48,978 nt of DNA. It comes from Candidatus Poribacteria bacterium. Its GTDB lineage: Bacteria > Poribacteria > WGA-4E > WGA-3G. The notes under the pieces were generated by a model. It was not told where the DNA came from. It saw only the letters and a program-made list of their open reading frames with translations, and made no database searches. A program made the position numbers and the translations under genes. The DNA lies in contig VYCT01000307.1 of NCBI GenBank assembly GCA_009843785.1, positions 1 through 48,978 on the forward strand. Reading direction: 5' to 3'. Below are positions 1 through 7,610 of the stretch, one piece after another (the first letter of the stretch is position 1; each line of letters starts with the position of its first letter).

Positions 1-1
1 G

Positions 2-13
2 TATAATTATAAT
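2..13 (+). promoter_or_regulatory. Probable -10 region of the rpoZ promoter
   Basis: Two overlapping TATAAT hexamers (2-7 and 8-13) lie about 50 bases upstream of rpoZ. The -35 element would fall outside the window. The same TATAATTATAA core occurs in the promoter of the tRNA cluster at 503-513, which supports the assignment. Confidence 0.5.
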
Positions 14-62
14 ACACTAATACGCTCGTCTAAATCTGTATTTACGTGGAGGAGATTTAAAG

Positions 63-407
63 ATGAATGAAGTCGTTTACAATGAAGACTTGGTGAAAAC
101 AGTAAAAAACAAGTATCTTGCCGTGAATATTGCCGCGAAGCGAGCCAGAGATATTAATGCAAACGGTTTACCCATCGCCCCCACAAACGCGGCAGACAAA
201 AAAAAGAAACCCGTTGCTATTGCAACACAAGAATTAATAGACGGGAAACTCCACTTTGAAAAGGGCGAACCGAAAGTTCCTGATTCAAAAACGCCTTCGA
301 TTTTTACCGACGCTGGAGCACCAGGAGACGGAAGCGATATATTCGATGAGGAACTCCTCGAACAAGAAGTCGATACGGAGGTAGCTGAACGCGAAGAGGG
401 ACTGTAG
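63..407 (+). CDS. rpoZ: DNA-directed RNA polymerase subunit omega
   Basis: Omega is the small RNA polymerase subunit that chaperones beta-prime and can carry part of the ppGpp site. The 114-residue protein has the family core: an N-terminal segment reading NKYLAVNIAAKRAR, the RARDIN stretch, and a basic patch followed by KKPVAIATQEL and the EL-DGKL helix. An acidic tail of about 45 residues makes it longer than the E. coli protein (about 90). The start is ATG 63, preceded by a strong GGAGGAG at 49-55. It stands just ahead of the tRNA/ribosomal block but is separated from it by the promoter at 480-508, so it is probably the last gene of an upstream unit. Identification is by sequence pattern and is firm. 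Confidence 0.9.
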   Translation: MNEVVYNEDLVKTVKNKYLAVNIAAKRARDINANGLPIAPTNAADKKKKPVAIATQELIDGKLHFEKGEPKVPDSKTPSIFTDAGAPGDGSDIFDEELLEQEVDTEVAEREEGL

Positions 408-479
408 CACCGATCACCGTCGTGCTGAGATCCCTAAATCGCGCCTATCACAGAACCTTGTGCGAAAAATGCAAATCAC

Positions 480-508
480 TTGACAATCGTGAGTAAAGTG
501 AGTATAAT
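480..508 (+). promoter_or_regulatory. Sigma70-type promoter of the tRNA/ribosomal block
   Basis: TTGACA (480-485) and TATAAT (503-508) are separated by exactly 17 bases, a full consensus match. The predicted start site lies a few bases before tRNA-Thr at 520. This is probably the main promoter for the tRNA-rpmG-secE-nusG-rpl block. Confidence 0.85.
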
Positions 509-519
509 TATAACGTATT

Positions 520-591
520 GCTGACGTGGCTCAATGGTAGAGCAAGTGATTTGTAATCACTAGGTTGGAGGTTCGATTCCTCTCGTCAGCT
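520..591 (+). tRNA. tRNA-Thr (anticodon TGT)
   Basis: The cloverleaf closes with acceptor GCTGACG/CGTCAGC, D stem GCTC/GAGC, anticodon stem AGTGA/TCACT with loop TTTGTAA, and T arm GGAGG-TTCGATT-CCTCT. The discriminator is T591 and CCA is not encoded. Order and identity match thrU in the E. coli thrU-tyrU-glyT-thrT cluster. Confidence 0.93.
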
Positions 592-600
592 TTCAATCAT

Positions 601-682
601 GGGGGTATGCTAGAGCGGTCAAATAGGGCAGACTGTAAATCTGTTGGCTATGCCTACGGTGGTTCGAATCCATCTGCCCCCA
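601..682 (+). tRNA. tRNA-Tyr (anticodon GTA)
   Basis: Acceptor GGGGGTA pairs with TGCCCCC and includes one G-U pair. Anticodon stem GCAGA/TCTGT encloses CTGTAAA. A long variable arm is present, as expected for a class II tRNA, and the T arm is GGTGG-TTCGAAT-CCATC. Length is 82 bases without CCA. Confidence 0.93.
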
Positions 683-794
683 TCTGCTCTTATACTGGGC
701 AGTCGTGTAGTCGAATCAACCCAGGGAGCCAGCCTCCAACAAAAATTCCAGATGGACGTGCTTCAGTGATATGCCACATTATCACTTATGTTAT

Positions 795-867
795 GCGGGA
801 GTAGCTCAGCTGGTAGAGCATTGGCCTTCCAAGCCATGTGTCGCGGGTTCGATTCCCGTCTCCCGCT
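795..867 (+). tRNA. tRNA-Gly (anticodon TCC)
   Basis: Acceptor GCGGGAG/CTCCCGC. The anticodon stem begins TTGGC and the loop reads CTTCCAA. The T arm contains GGTTCGATTCC. It is third in the cluster, as glyT is in E. coli. The 112 bases between it and tRNA-Tyr hold no recognisable gene. Confidence 0.93.
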
Positions 868-888
868 TGTTGATATGTTTTAATTTTT

Positions 889-964
<76 letters not shown>

Positions 965-987
965 CTTACGGAAAGTAGGATTTTATT

Positions 988-1140
988 ATGCCGAGAGACA
1001 TTGTAACATTAGCATGTGATGTATGCAATCAGCGGAATTATGTGACAACCCGGAACCGCCGAACGCAACAAAACCGATATGAACGAAAAAAATACTGCCG
1101 GTTCTGCCGAAAACATACACTCCATAAAGAAACGCGATAA
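988..1140 (+). CDS. rpmG: 50S ribosomal protein L33, zinc-ribbon form
   Basis: This 50-residue ORF reads MPRDIVTLACDVC at its start and ends near HKETR. It carries two CxxC pairs (CDVC near residue 10 and CRFC near residue 37), the zinc-binding 'C+' form of L33. A basic linker rich in Arg and Gln lies between the pairs. The start is ATG 988 with AAGTAGGA about ten bases upstream. L33 sits near the E site of the 50S subunit. It lies between tRNA-Thr and tRNA-Trp, ahead of secE, a common order in bacteria. Length and motif agree with the family and I see nothing broken. Confidence 0.92.
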   Translation: MPRDIVTLACDVCNQRNYVTTRNRRTQQNRYERKKYCRFCRKHTLHKETR

Positions 1141-1212
1141 CTTTTGAGTCACCGCAACGGATCACACGACCTTAACCGTTCAGTGTGTCTCATGAAGTTT
1201 AATAAAATATTT

Positions 1213-1284
1213 GGGTAATTCTGTGTTCCATCAAACCCGGTAGGTGCGGTTTGGAACCGCACCGGGCATGAGTAAAAATTACCC
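1213..1284 (+). repeat. Nested inverted repeat between rpmG and tRNA-Trp
   Basis: An outer 8-bp stem (GGGTAATT 1213-1220 with AATTACCC 1277-1284) encloses a perfect 9-bp hairpin (GGTGCGGTT 1243-1251 with AACCGCACC 1255-1263, loop TGG). CCC/GGG pairs flank it at 1236-1238 and 1264-1266. No T tract follows, so it is not a classical terminator. It could be an RNA processing site or a member of a dispersed repeat family. Confidence 0.6.
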
Positions 1285-1328
1285 GATTAAATTCTTAATC
1301 TTGATCTGACACACTATCGAAATCTTGC

Positions 1329-1401
1329 AGGCCAGTAGCTCCAACGGTAGAGCGTCGGTCTCCAAAACCGAGTGTTGGGGGTTCGAATCCCTCCTGGCCT
1401 G
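1329..1401 (+). tRNA. tRNA-Trp (anticodon CCA)
   Basis: Acceptor AGGCCAG/CTGGCCT, D stem GCTC/GAGC, anticodon stem TCGGT/ACCGA enclosing CTCCAAA, and a T arm containing GGTTCGAATCC; discriminator G. It lies directly before secE, a frequent bacterial arrangement. The CCA anticodon reads UGG only, which matters for the in-frame TGA seen at 45911-45913. Confidence 0.94.
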
Positions 1402-1417
1402 TCTTTTATAATTTATT

Positions 1418-1837
1418 ATGATAACTCGCTTAAAAAAATATCTTCAGGGAATCCATCTCGAATGGCAGAAGGTAACTAAACCGGACATCAAAGAGGTACA
1501 AGGGAGTACCATTACCGTTATTGTCGCCTCCGCCCTCTTAGGGCTTTACATCGGTATCATTGATGGTAACCCTAAATTTCCTGAATGGAAGAGTCCTTTA
1601 TCTTGGATTTTTCTCGCCGCCCTGCCAGTGGTTGTCTTTTTGATCGTAAAAAGTTGGGAAGACCACTCACAAAACGATAGAGACCCTGAGGCGGCTATTG
1701 ATGGAAACCGAAAAATAATCGCAGCGGCAGTAGCCAGCATCCCACTCATCGCTGTACTTGTGAGCCAGTATGCCTTGAACACCTCCCTTGAGGGCTTCGG
1801 GATGACTTTCCTCAGAACGCTTTTTATTCGTAGTTAA
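1418..1837 (+). CDS. secE: Preprotein translocase subunit SecE, C-terminally extended
   Basis: SecE clamps the SecY channel of the general secretion translocon. Residues 1-50 carry the family signature: an amphipathic stretch with LEWQKVTKPDIKEV followed by a membrane helix (about 30-50). Single-helix SecE proteins are about 60-70 residues; this one has 139. The extra part contains two more hydrophobic segments (about 62-79 and 100-118) joined by a charged loop, and no recognisable domain. E. coli SecE also has three helices, but its extra two precede the conserved one, whereas here they follow it. The gene sits between tRNA-Trp and nusG as expected. The start is ATG 1418, with a weak ribosome-binding site. 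The identity is firm; the role of the extension is unknown. Confidence 0.88.
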   Translation: MITRLKKYLQGIHLEWQKVTKPDIKEVQGSTITVIVASALLGLYIGIIDGNPKFPEWKSPLSWIFLAALPVVVFLIVKSWEDHSQNDRDPEAAIDGNRKIIAAAVASIPLIAVLVSQYALNTSLEGFGMTFLRTLFIRS

Positions 1838-1871
1838 CTCTTTTGTACTTCAACCAGGGGTGAATCAGAAT

Positions 1872-2438
1872 ATGGATGGATACTGGTACGTTGTTCAGAT
1901 ATACACCGGACATGAAAAAAAGGTTAAACTCACCCTCGACAACATGATCGCACGGGAAGAGCTGCAGGACGCGATCTTGCAGATTAATGTCCCGGAAACC
2001 GAAGTGGTCGAGGTGAAGGACAGCCAGCGCAAAGTCAGTGTCCGACCTTCCTATCCGGGATACGTACTTGTTAATACCACCCATGAACTTGGACCGCATG
2101 TCGAAAGCACGATTGGACAAAGAAGTTGGGCGCTTATACAAGAAACCCCAGGCGTCATGAATTTCCTAGGGCCCCCCGCACACCCATCACCCTTAAGTCC
2201 GGATGACGTTGAGGTAATGCTCCAGATGTCAACCGAGGAAGAGGAAATTGTACCAGTTCCAGCGATGGAATACGAGATAGGCGATAAGGTTAAAGTCATC
2301 AACGGACCCTTTAGTGGATTCCCTGGCGAAATTGAAGAAATCGACATGGAACATCAACGGTTACGCCTCAGCATTTCGCTTTTCGGGCGTTCAACGTCTG
2401 TTGACTTGGGATTACTTGAAGTCGAAGAACTGAACTAA
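1872..2438 (+). CDS. nusG: Transcription termination/antitermination protein NusG
   Basis: NusG binds RNA polymerase and links it to Rho or the ribosome. The N-terminal NGN domain opens with YWYVVQIYTGHEKKV, and the C-terminal KOW domain lies at about residues 130-188, with VKVINGPFSGFPGEI and a final LLEVEEL. I place the start at ATG 1872 (188 residues): AGGGGTGA at 1857-1863 is then correctly spaced. The alternative GTG 1860 overlaps that Shine-Dalgarno sequence. Acidic segment EEEEI (about 122-126) sits in the interdomain linker. The gene follows secE by about 35 bases and precedes rplK, the classical order. Confidence 0.92.
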   Translation: MDGYWYVVQIYTGHEKKVKLTLDNMIAREELQDAILQINVPETEVVEVKDSQRKVSVRPSYPGYVLVNTTHELGPHVESTIGQRSWALIQETPGVMNFLGPPAHPSPLSPDDVEVMLQMSTEEEEIVPVPAMEYEIGDKVKVINGPFSGFPGEIEEIDMEHQRLRLSISLFGRSTSVDLGLLEVEELN

Positions 2439-2467
2439 ATTCTTACAATCCAGAATAGGGAAAAACA

Positions 2468-2890
2468 ATGGCAAAAAAAGTAGCAGGTGAAGTTAAACTC
2501 CAATTGGTATCCGGACAGGCAACACCACAGCCGCCTGTTGGTCCAAGTCTCGCACCCTATATGATTAATCTACAGGAGTTTATCAAATCTTTTAACGCCC
2601 AGACGCAGCATCAAACCGGTATGGTGGTGACAACCATCATTACCTGTTATAGTGATAGGTCATTTACCTTTGCCGTAAAATCGCCGCCCGCGGCAGTTTT
2701 ACTCAAAGCCGCAGCCAAGATCGCCAAAGGTTCAGGGGAACCCAACCGAAACAAGGTCGCATCCGTCACAAAGGATCAAATCCGAGAGATTGCGGAGACG
2801 AAATTGCCTGACTTAAATACTACAGATTTAGATGCCGCGATGCGGATGGTAGAAGGCACCGCCCGCAGTATGGGGCTTACGATTGGATAG
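2468..2890 (+). CDS. rplK: 50S ribosomal protein L11, variant N-terminal loop
   Basis: L11 forms the GTPase-associated centre with 23S rRNA and is needed for RelA-type stringent signalling. The 140-residue protein keeps the start [13 protein letters not shown], the proline-rich helix ([11 protein letters not shown], residues 18-28), DRSFTF, PPAAVLL and the C-terminal RNA-binding domain ending GTARSMGL. One change stands out. The usual loop after this segment, of the type GQHGVN, is replaced by APYMIN (residues 29-34), so both glycines are lost. The gene is intact, starts at ATG 2468 after AATAGGGAAAAAC, and precedes rplA by 80 bases. Confidence 0.93.
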   Translation: MAKKVAGEVKLQLVSGQATPQPPVGPSLAPYMINLQEFIKSFNAQTQHQTGMVVTTIITCYSDRSFTFAVKSPPAAVLLKAAAKIAKGSGEPNRNKVASVTKDQIREIAETKLPDLNTTDLDAAMRMVEGTARSMGLTIG

Positions 2891-2970
2891 CGAAGGGCGG
2901 CGCATGCGCCGCATAAACTCGCTTTGGAACAGGGCTACACAGATATGCCCACTGACTATCGGAGAACAAC

Positions 2971-3669
2971 ATGGCGAAAAGAGGAAAACGATACACCGAA
3001 GGCAAGGCGCATGTAGATAGACTCCAACTCTACACAGTAGATGAAGCCGTCTCGCTTGTGAAAAAAACGAGCGGGGCGAAGTTTGATGAGACGGTTGATC
3101 TCGCATCACGCCTCGGTGTAAATGCACAACACGCCGATCAGAATATCCGCGGCACCGTTACACTGCCACACGGCACAGGGAAATCCGTCTGTGTCGTCGT
3201 CTTCGCCGAAGGCGACCCCGCACGACAAGCTGAGGAAGCTGGCGCAGATTTCGTCGGAACAGATGACCTCGTTGATAAAATCGTTGACGGATGGCTCGAT
3301 TTTGACGCAACCATCGCGACACCCGACCTCATGCGCAGTATTATGCCCAAACTTGGACGAGTCCTCGGACCGAGAGGTTTAATGCCTAACGCCAAGGCTG
3401 GCACCGTCACAATGGATGTCGCTGATGCAATACAGAATATCAAAGCAGGTCAAATCGAATATCGGGTAGAACGCTCATCGGGCATCGTTCACGTTCCGAT
3501 CGGTAAGACCTCATTTGAAGAAGAGAATATTAAAGCGAACCTCAATGCTATAATGGGGGCACTCGTCGCCGCTCGCCCCTCCTCCGTAAAGGGGAGATAC
3601 ATTCGGAGCGTGGCTATATCGGCAACCATGGGCGCTGGTATCCGGATAGACCCACAACAATTTGTATAA
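2971..3669 (+). CDS. rplA: 50S ribosomal protein L1
   Basis: L1 is the mobile L1-stalk protein that helps release deacylated tRNA, and in many bacteria it represses its own operon. The 232-residue length is typical. Visible markers are the start [10 protein letters not shown], the VRGTV-type segment ([14 protein letters not shown]), the signature [19 protein letters not shown], and the C-terminal [18 protein letters not shown]. The start is ATG 2971 with GGAG at 2961-2964. The 80-base gap after rplK holds no obvious terminator, so rplK and rplA are probably one transcript. Confidence 0.94.
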   Translation: MAKRGKRYTEGKAHVDRLQLYTVDEAVSLVKKTSGAKFDETVDLASRLGVNAQHADQNIRGTVTLPHGTGKSVCVVVFAEGDPARQAEEAGADFVGTDDLVDKIVDGWLDFDATIATPDLMRSIMPKLGRVLGPRGLMPNAKAGTVTMDVADAIQNIKAGQIEYRVERSSGIVHVPIGKTSFEEENIKANLNAIMGALVAARPSSVKGRYIRSVAISATMGAGIRIDPQQFV

Positions 3670-3773
3670 ATGACGCGGGATACGATATGGAAATAGTCTT
3701 TACAGTTGAATGGAGTCGTAGAACGTAGGTGCCATTGGCTTAATTGCCTACCGAGGCTTGAATGGAATGGAAC

Positions 3774-3864
3774 ACAGGGCGTGCTGCTCAACGCACATAT
3801 CCGATTTATTGCCCCCTGTTGCTTTCTCTGTTTATCTAAGCCTCCAGGCACCTGGGGGCTTTTT
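3774..3864 (+). promoter_or_regulatory. Probable L10-type leader with transcription attenuator
   Basis: The 288-base gap before rplJ contains an intrinsic terminator: GCCTCCAGG (3840-3848), loop CA, CCTGGGGGC (3851-3859), then TTTTT (3860-3864). The upstream segment GCCCCCTGT (3811-3819) can pair with ACAGGG (3774-3779) or compete for GGGGGC (3854-3859), giving mutually exclusive folds. Autogenous L10(L12) leaders occupy this position in many bacteria. The terminator is seen directly; the switching model is inferred. Confidence 0.6.
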
Positions 3865-3957
3865 GCATGCAATCGTATACCCAATTAACCTGTTTGTATG
3901 GAAACCGAAGCGACGTCATGTGGCTTCCATACAACCTACACAGAAAGGAGCTGACAC

Positions 3958-4524
3958 ATGCCGAATCAGGCGAATGTTCAGCAAACAGAACAAATTCGTG
4001 AGATGTTCAACAATGCTGACGTTGTTCTGCTAACAGACTTTCAAGGACTCACCGTCGCAGAAATTAACGAGCTCCGGAATCAACTCCGAGCCGCTGATAT
4101 CCGGTATAAAGTCTGTAAGAACACTTTAGTGAATGTCGTCGCTGAAGAGAAAGGCATTGAAGGGGTAAGCCCTTATCTCAAGGGAAATACAGCCCTCGCT
4201 ACCGGCACAGATCCGGCGGCATCTTCAAAAATCTTGCTCGCATTTGGCGAGGAACACGAAAATTTTAAAATTAAAGGCGGAATTCTCGGGACACAGGTGA
4301 TTGACGCAGCAGGCGTTGAAGCACTGAAGGATATGCCCTCACGCGAAGCCCTTGTCGCTAAGACCGTCGGACTTATCAGCGCACCACTCACTGGACTCCT
4401 GCGAACCCTACATCAAGGGTCACCTGCTAATGGGATAGTCAATGTCCTGAGTGGAACAATACGTCAGGTAACCTCTGTCCTAACGCAGGTTGCCGAGCAG
4501 AAGAAAGAGGCAGACAACGCCTAA
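3958..4524 (+). CDS. rplJ: 50S ribosomal protein L10
   Basis: L10 is the base of the L7/L12 stalk: its N-terminal domain binds 23S rRNA and its C-terminal helix carries L12 dimers. Markers in the 188 residues are the TDFQGLTVAEINELRNQLR segment, YKVCKNTL, the GGILG segment, and the LISAPLTGLLRTL helix that precedes the L12-binding tail. The start is ATG 3958 with AAAGGAG at about 3943-3949. It lies downstream of the attenuator and about 100 bases before rplL, so its expression is probably set by that leader. Length and motifs are ordinary. Confidence 0.93.
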   Translation: MPNQANVQQTEQIREMFNNADVVLLTDFQGLTVAEINELRNQLRAADIRYKVCKNTLVNVVAEEKGIEGVSPYLKGNTALATGTDPAASSKILLAFGEEHENFKIKGGILGTQVIDAAGVEALKDMPSREALVAKTVGLISAPLTGLLRTLHQGSPANGIVNVLSGTIRQVTSVLTQVAEQKKEADNA

Positions 4525-4625
4525 CGCTTATACGAAGTATCACAGGGAAACCGAGGCACTGTGTCTCTATTTTCCTAAAATTCTAATCAAGTCAATTGTG
4601 TACGACTTATAGAGAGGATATAAAC

Positions 4626-5027
4626 ATGGCCGCAGATATGGAAAAAATGATTGAGGAAATTAGCAATATGACCGTTCTGGAACTCTCCGAACTGGTCAAA
4701 GCATTGGAAGATAAATTTGGCGTCAGTGCATCAGCCATGCCGGCAGTCGCTATGCCAGGCATGATGCCCGCTGCAGATGGGGCCGCCGCAGAAGAAGAAG
4801 CTGCAGCGGAAGAGAAAACCGAATTTGATGTACAACTCAAAGAATTCGGTGCCAACAAGATTCCCGTTATCAAAGAGGTGCGCTCCCTTACCGGGCTCGG
4901 CTTGAAGGAAGCAAAAGAAACAGTCGAATCCGCACCCGTCGTCATTCAAGAAGGGGTCTCTAAAGAGGATGCCGACAAGGCGAAAGAGCAGCTCGAAGAA
5001 CTCGGCGCAGTCGTCGAAATTATCTAA
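4626..5027 (+). CDS. rplL: 50S ribosomal protein L7/L12
   Basis: L7/L12 is the multi-copy stalk protein that recruits translational GTPases. The 133-residue protein has the N-terminal dimerisation helices ([18 protein letters not shown]), an Ala/Glu-rich hinge (about 45-65) and the C-terminal factor-binding domain with [30 protein letters not shown] and a final [10 protein letters not shown] use ATG 4626, with AGAGAGGA at 4611-4618; a longer reading from TTG 4596 has no support. In most bacteria rpoB follows; here a terminator follows and rpoBC is absent from the window. Confidence 0.94.
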   Translation: MAADMEKMIEEISNMTVLELSELVKALEDKFGVSASAMPAVAMPGMMPAADGAAAEEEAAAEEKTEFDVQLKEFGANKIPVIKEVRSLTGLGLKEAKETVESAPVVIQEGVSKEDADKAKEQLEELGAVVEII

Positions 5028-5085
5028 ATCGCGGTCAAGACCGCATGCTTTAGCTTGCGCGATGTAGACACCGCGTGATGAATAC

Positions 5086-5150
5086 GAAACCCATTATGGT
5101 TTTGAGCATAGCGATTTGCTACGGCGAACTATAATGGGTTTCTGTCTTTT
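5086..5150 (+). terminator. Terminator after rplL
   Basis: A perfect 12-bp stem (GAAACCCATTAT 5086-5097 with ATAATGGGTTTC 5131-5142) encloses a loop that contains a small TAGC/GCTA hairpin. It is followed by TGTCTTTT. A separate GCGGTC-AA-GACCGC hairpin lies at 5031-5044, directly after the rplL stop. Together they close the ribosomal block. Confidence 0.7.
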
Positions 5151-5217
5151 GTAAAATAACCCGCGTAACGATCGCACAAATTGAAACTGTTCTATTGAAA
5201 ATTACCAAGCCACACCG

Positions 5218-6060
5218 ATGTTTAGTATTCTTGATGTTTTTTATCTCGTTTTCAGCCAACTCGCAGTCGGTGGATTTGTGCTGCTCCTTTTAGTCCCGAA
5301 AACGTTAGTTGGGCCGAACTTCTATCGTTTGATGGGAAGCATCTACTTGCTTGTGAGTGGTTTATCGCGCTGCGCGGACTTAGCACTCCATCGGCAACCC
5401 GTCACTTTTCTCAATTTTTTCGGATTCTGGCAGAACCCCGAGTCTGTTTTGGTCATCTCTTTTCTGCTTATCCTTTTCATCTATACACTGAGTTGGTGGT
5501 TCAAAGTCCCGTTGCTCACGCGACTCGCTTTCTGTGGCGGCGTAGTTTGTGGTGCTGCCTGGGTCGTTTTGAGTGCCCAGCGTTATTCCGAAATTGTTCA
5601 ATTGCCGGGTGAAATGTTTCTGCTCCCACTTCAATTCTTGACAGCTGCTGTATTACTGGGTGCTGTCCACAGCGGCATGTGGTTTGGGCACTGGTACCTT
5701 GTGACACCGGATCTACCGGTGAATTACCTAAAACGGTTTAATACCGTGTTACTCTATACCCTTTCAGGGATGGCATTGCTGCTCTGCCTGAACATCTATT
5801 TCAGGCAGCAATCCACGGATGCTGTCCCTTTTAATCTTTTCTACCAAATCATCTTCAGCATGCGGCTGCTTATAGGCATCGCTGGCACATTGCTCCTCTA
5901 CTTTATTACATGGGACTGCCTACGCCCGAAGTCTGTCGCGCGTGATGTACTTGGGGCAACACGGGCAGCAACCGGTTTTCTTTTTATTGCCATTATTACC
6001 GTTTTCCTCGGTGAGTTTTGCAGCCGATTTTTGCTTTTGGAGATGCGGTTCATCTTCTAA
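5218..6060 (+). CDS. Polytopic membrane protein, function unknown
   Basis: The 280-residue protein is almost entirely hydrophobic, with about eight predicted helices. These start around residues 4, 35, 80, 100, 138, 175, 212 and 248. Between helices five and six is a conserved-looking loop with two histidines (HSGMWFGHWY). The last helix carries GEFCSRFLLLEMRF, which loosely recalls the C-terminal GE-x-x-R segment of DmsC/NrfD-type quinone-linked anchors. That resemblance is weak and no iron-sulfur or molybdenum partner lies nearby. It is flanked by the rplL terminator and the dehydrogenase gene, and looks like a single-gene unit. I do not assign a function. Confidence 0.75.
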   Translation: MFSILDVFYLVFSQLAVGGFVLLLLVPKTLVGPNFYRLMGSIYLLVSGLSRCADLALHRQPVTFLNFFGFWQNPESVLVISFLLILFIYTLSWWFKVPLLTRLAFCGGVVCGAAWVVLSAQRYSEIVQLPGEMFLLPLQFLTAAVLLGAVHSGMWFGHWYLVTPDLPVNYLKRFNTVLLYTLSGMALLLCLNIYFRQQSTDAVPFNLFYQIIFSMRLLIGIAGTLLLYFITWDCLRPKSVARDVLGATRAATGFLFIAIITVFLGEFCSRFLLLEMRFIF

Positions 6061-6113
6061 TCTTCAGGATTTGCATAAATCCCGAAAACTGACTGCTAAT
6101 ATTGTAAATTTCG

Positions 6114-6143
6114 TTGTAATTTAAATTCATAACATGCTAAAAT
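6114..6143 (+). promoter_or_regulatory. Probable promoter of the dehydrogenase gene
   Basis: TTGTAA (6114-6119) is followed after 18 bases by TAAAAT (6138-6143). The -10 has an extended TGC motif (6135-6137). It lies 36 bases upstream of the ATG at 6179. Confidence 0.5.
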
Positions 6144-6178
6144 AACTATAAACATTAAAGACCTTTAGGAGGCACATA

Positions 6179-7249
6179 ATGAAATCTCAAATTTTTTATG
6201 AACCCGAATCAATGAGCCTCGAAGACCGACCTGTACCAGAACCCGGTGATAATGACCTGTTAGTTCAAGTACGTTCGGTAGGTATCTGCGGTTCGGATGT
6301 CGCATATTATTTTGGTAACAGTTCGCTTGAAACAGACGACGGAAAAGGACCCCTGATCCTTGGGCACGAATTTACCGGTGAAGTCGTCGAAGTCGGCAGT
6401 GAAGCAGGAACAACAGGTGGATTTAAAGTAGGGGACAGAGTTGTCGTGAATCCCGTCCAGTCAAACCCGGACTCCTTTTGGAGTCAAAAAGGGTTGTCCA
6501 ACCTGTGTCCTGAAAAACGTGTTTTAGGTGTAGGCGTTGATGGCGGATTCGCCGAGTACGCTGTCTCTGATTATCGTTGGACAGTCAAATTACCCGATAA
6601 TGTTACTTATGATCAAGGCGCATTAACAGAACCCCTCGCCTGTGGACTTTATGCTGTCAACAATCTCAACGCTGAAGAAGGGCAGACTGCCGTTGTTTTT
6701 GGACCGGGGCCTATCGGTTTGATGATGGTGCAAGTATTGAAGAGCCGCGGCTTGAAAAACGTACTGCTTGTCGGAACTCGTGATTATCGCTTGGATTGCG
6801 GTAAGGAACTCGGGGCAGACGTAGTCGTCAATGTCAGCGATACCAACTCTCCACACTACGTTGAAGCTCTCGGTGCTACGATTGAGGAACTCAATAACGG
6901 TGAATTGGCGGACCGCGCAATTACCGCTACCAGCTCACTTGACGCAATTCACACCGCTTTGGAAATCACGGGTAGGCACGCAACCGTCGTTATTTTCGGA
7001 CTCCCCGGCGACACAGATGTCATGCAGGTACCTATCCTTGATACGATCCTCATGGATAAAACCATTCGGTTCTCTTGGCTCGCACCCGATACATGGGAAG
7101 AGGCAGTACAACTCATTTCCAGCGGCGATGTCAATATGGACAAAATTATTAGCCATGAATTCTCGCTTGATTCGCTCGTTGAAGGGATAACAAAGGTCCG
7201 AAACCGCGAAGATGCATGCACTAAGGGATTGATAAAGGTCTCTGATTAA
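6179..7249 (+). CDS. Zinc-dependent medium-chain alcohol/polyol dehydrogenase family protein
   Basis: The 356-residue protein has the medium-chain dehydrogenase layout: an N-terminal GroES-like catalytic domain, then a Rossmann NAD(P)-binding domain with VVFGPGPIGLMMVQVLKSRG (about 166-185). The catalytic zinc ligands are present: Cys37 in GICGSD, and His63-Glu64 in LGHEFTGEV. The structural-zinc loop, normally four closely spaced cysteines, keeps only Cys110 within SNLCPEK. The substrate is not evident; threonine or sorbitol dehydrogenase-like subfamilies are closest. A strong AGGAGG precedes ATG 6179. The small membrane gene at 7262 follows by 12 bases and may be co-transcribed. Confidence 0.85.
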   Translation: MKSQIFYEPESMSLEDRPVPEPGDNDLLVQVRSVGICGSDVAYYFGNSSLETDDGKGPLILGHEFTGEVVEVGSEAGTTGGFKVGDRVVVNPVQSNPDSFWSQKGLSNLCPEKRVLGVGVDGGFAEYAVSDYRWTVKLPDNVTYDQGALTEPLACGLYAVNNLNAEEGQTAVVFGPGPIGLMMVQVLKSRGLKNVLLVGTRDYRLDCGKELGADVVVNVSDTNSPHYVEALGATIEELNNGELADRAITATSSLDAIHTALEITGRHATVVIFGLPGDTDVMQVPILDTILMDKTIRFSWLAPDTWEEAVQLISSGDVNMDKIISHEFSLDSLVEGITKVRNREDACTKGLIKVSD

Positions 7250-7261
7250 CCGGTATGTAAC

Positions 7262-7591
7262 ATGGGTATCCCATTTTTCATCGTTTTTGTCCTTTCGATT
7301 GCTTTTCTATCGCTGGGGATAACTGCCTTGGGTGACTTTGTCTCGGTGGAGTGGCCTCAGCAGGATTCACCCGAGGCGGTCACCCCCTACCTCAATTTGC
7401 ATGCCAATTATTCAGCAGTCGGGCGATGCGTCTCAGGGTTTCTACTATTTCTGCTGAGCCTCTATGTTATGGGTTTTCTCCTCTATCTTGAGGAGCGAGA
7501 GAGCGGTAGGATTATGAAAAACGTTAAAAGTTTCGCTAAACTACGACAGTTACTGGAACGGCATCAAAAAGGCAAATTGAAAGAGCATTGA
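7262..7591 (+). CDS. Small two-helix membrane protein, function unknown
   Basis: The 109-residue protein has two hydrophobic segments: about residues 2-24, and 58-78 containing VSGFLLFLLSLYVMGFLLYL. A roughly 30-residue loop separates them, and a basic, helical C-terminal tail follows. No family is recognised. It lies 12 bases after the dehydrogenase and 19 bases before hemE, so it may be carried on the haem transcript. It ends with TGA (7589-7591), which is useful evidence that TGA acts as a stop in this genome. Confidence 0.65.
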   Translation: MGIPFFIVFVLSIAFLSLGITALGDFVSVEWPQQDSPEAVTPYLNLHANYSAVGRCVSGFLLFLLSLYVMGFLLYLEERESGRIMKNVKSFAKLRQLLERHQKGKLKEH

Positions 7592-7610
7592 AGGGGTAAC
7601 TTCTCTCAGC

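Noticed and set aside
565-804. 79-residue ORF across the tRNA region
   Set aside because: It overlaps tRNA-Thr, tRNA-Tyr and the start of tRNA-Gly and has no ribosome-binding site; it is a chance frame.
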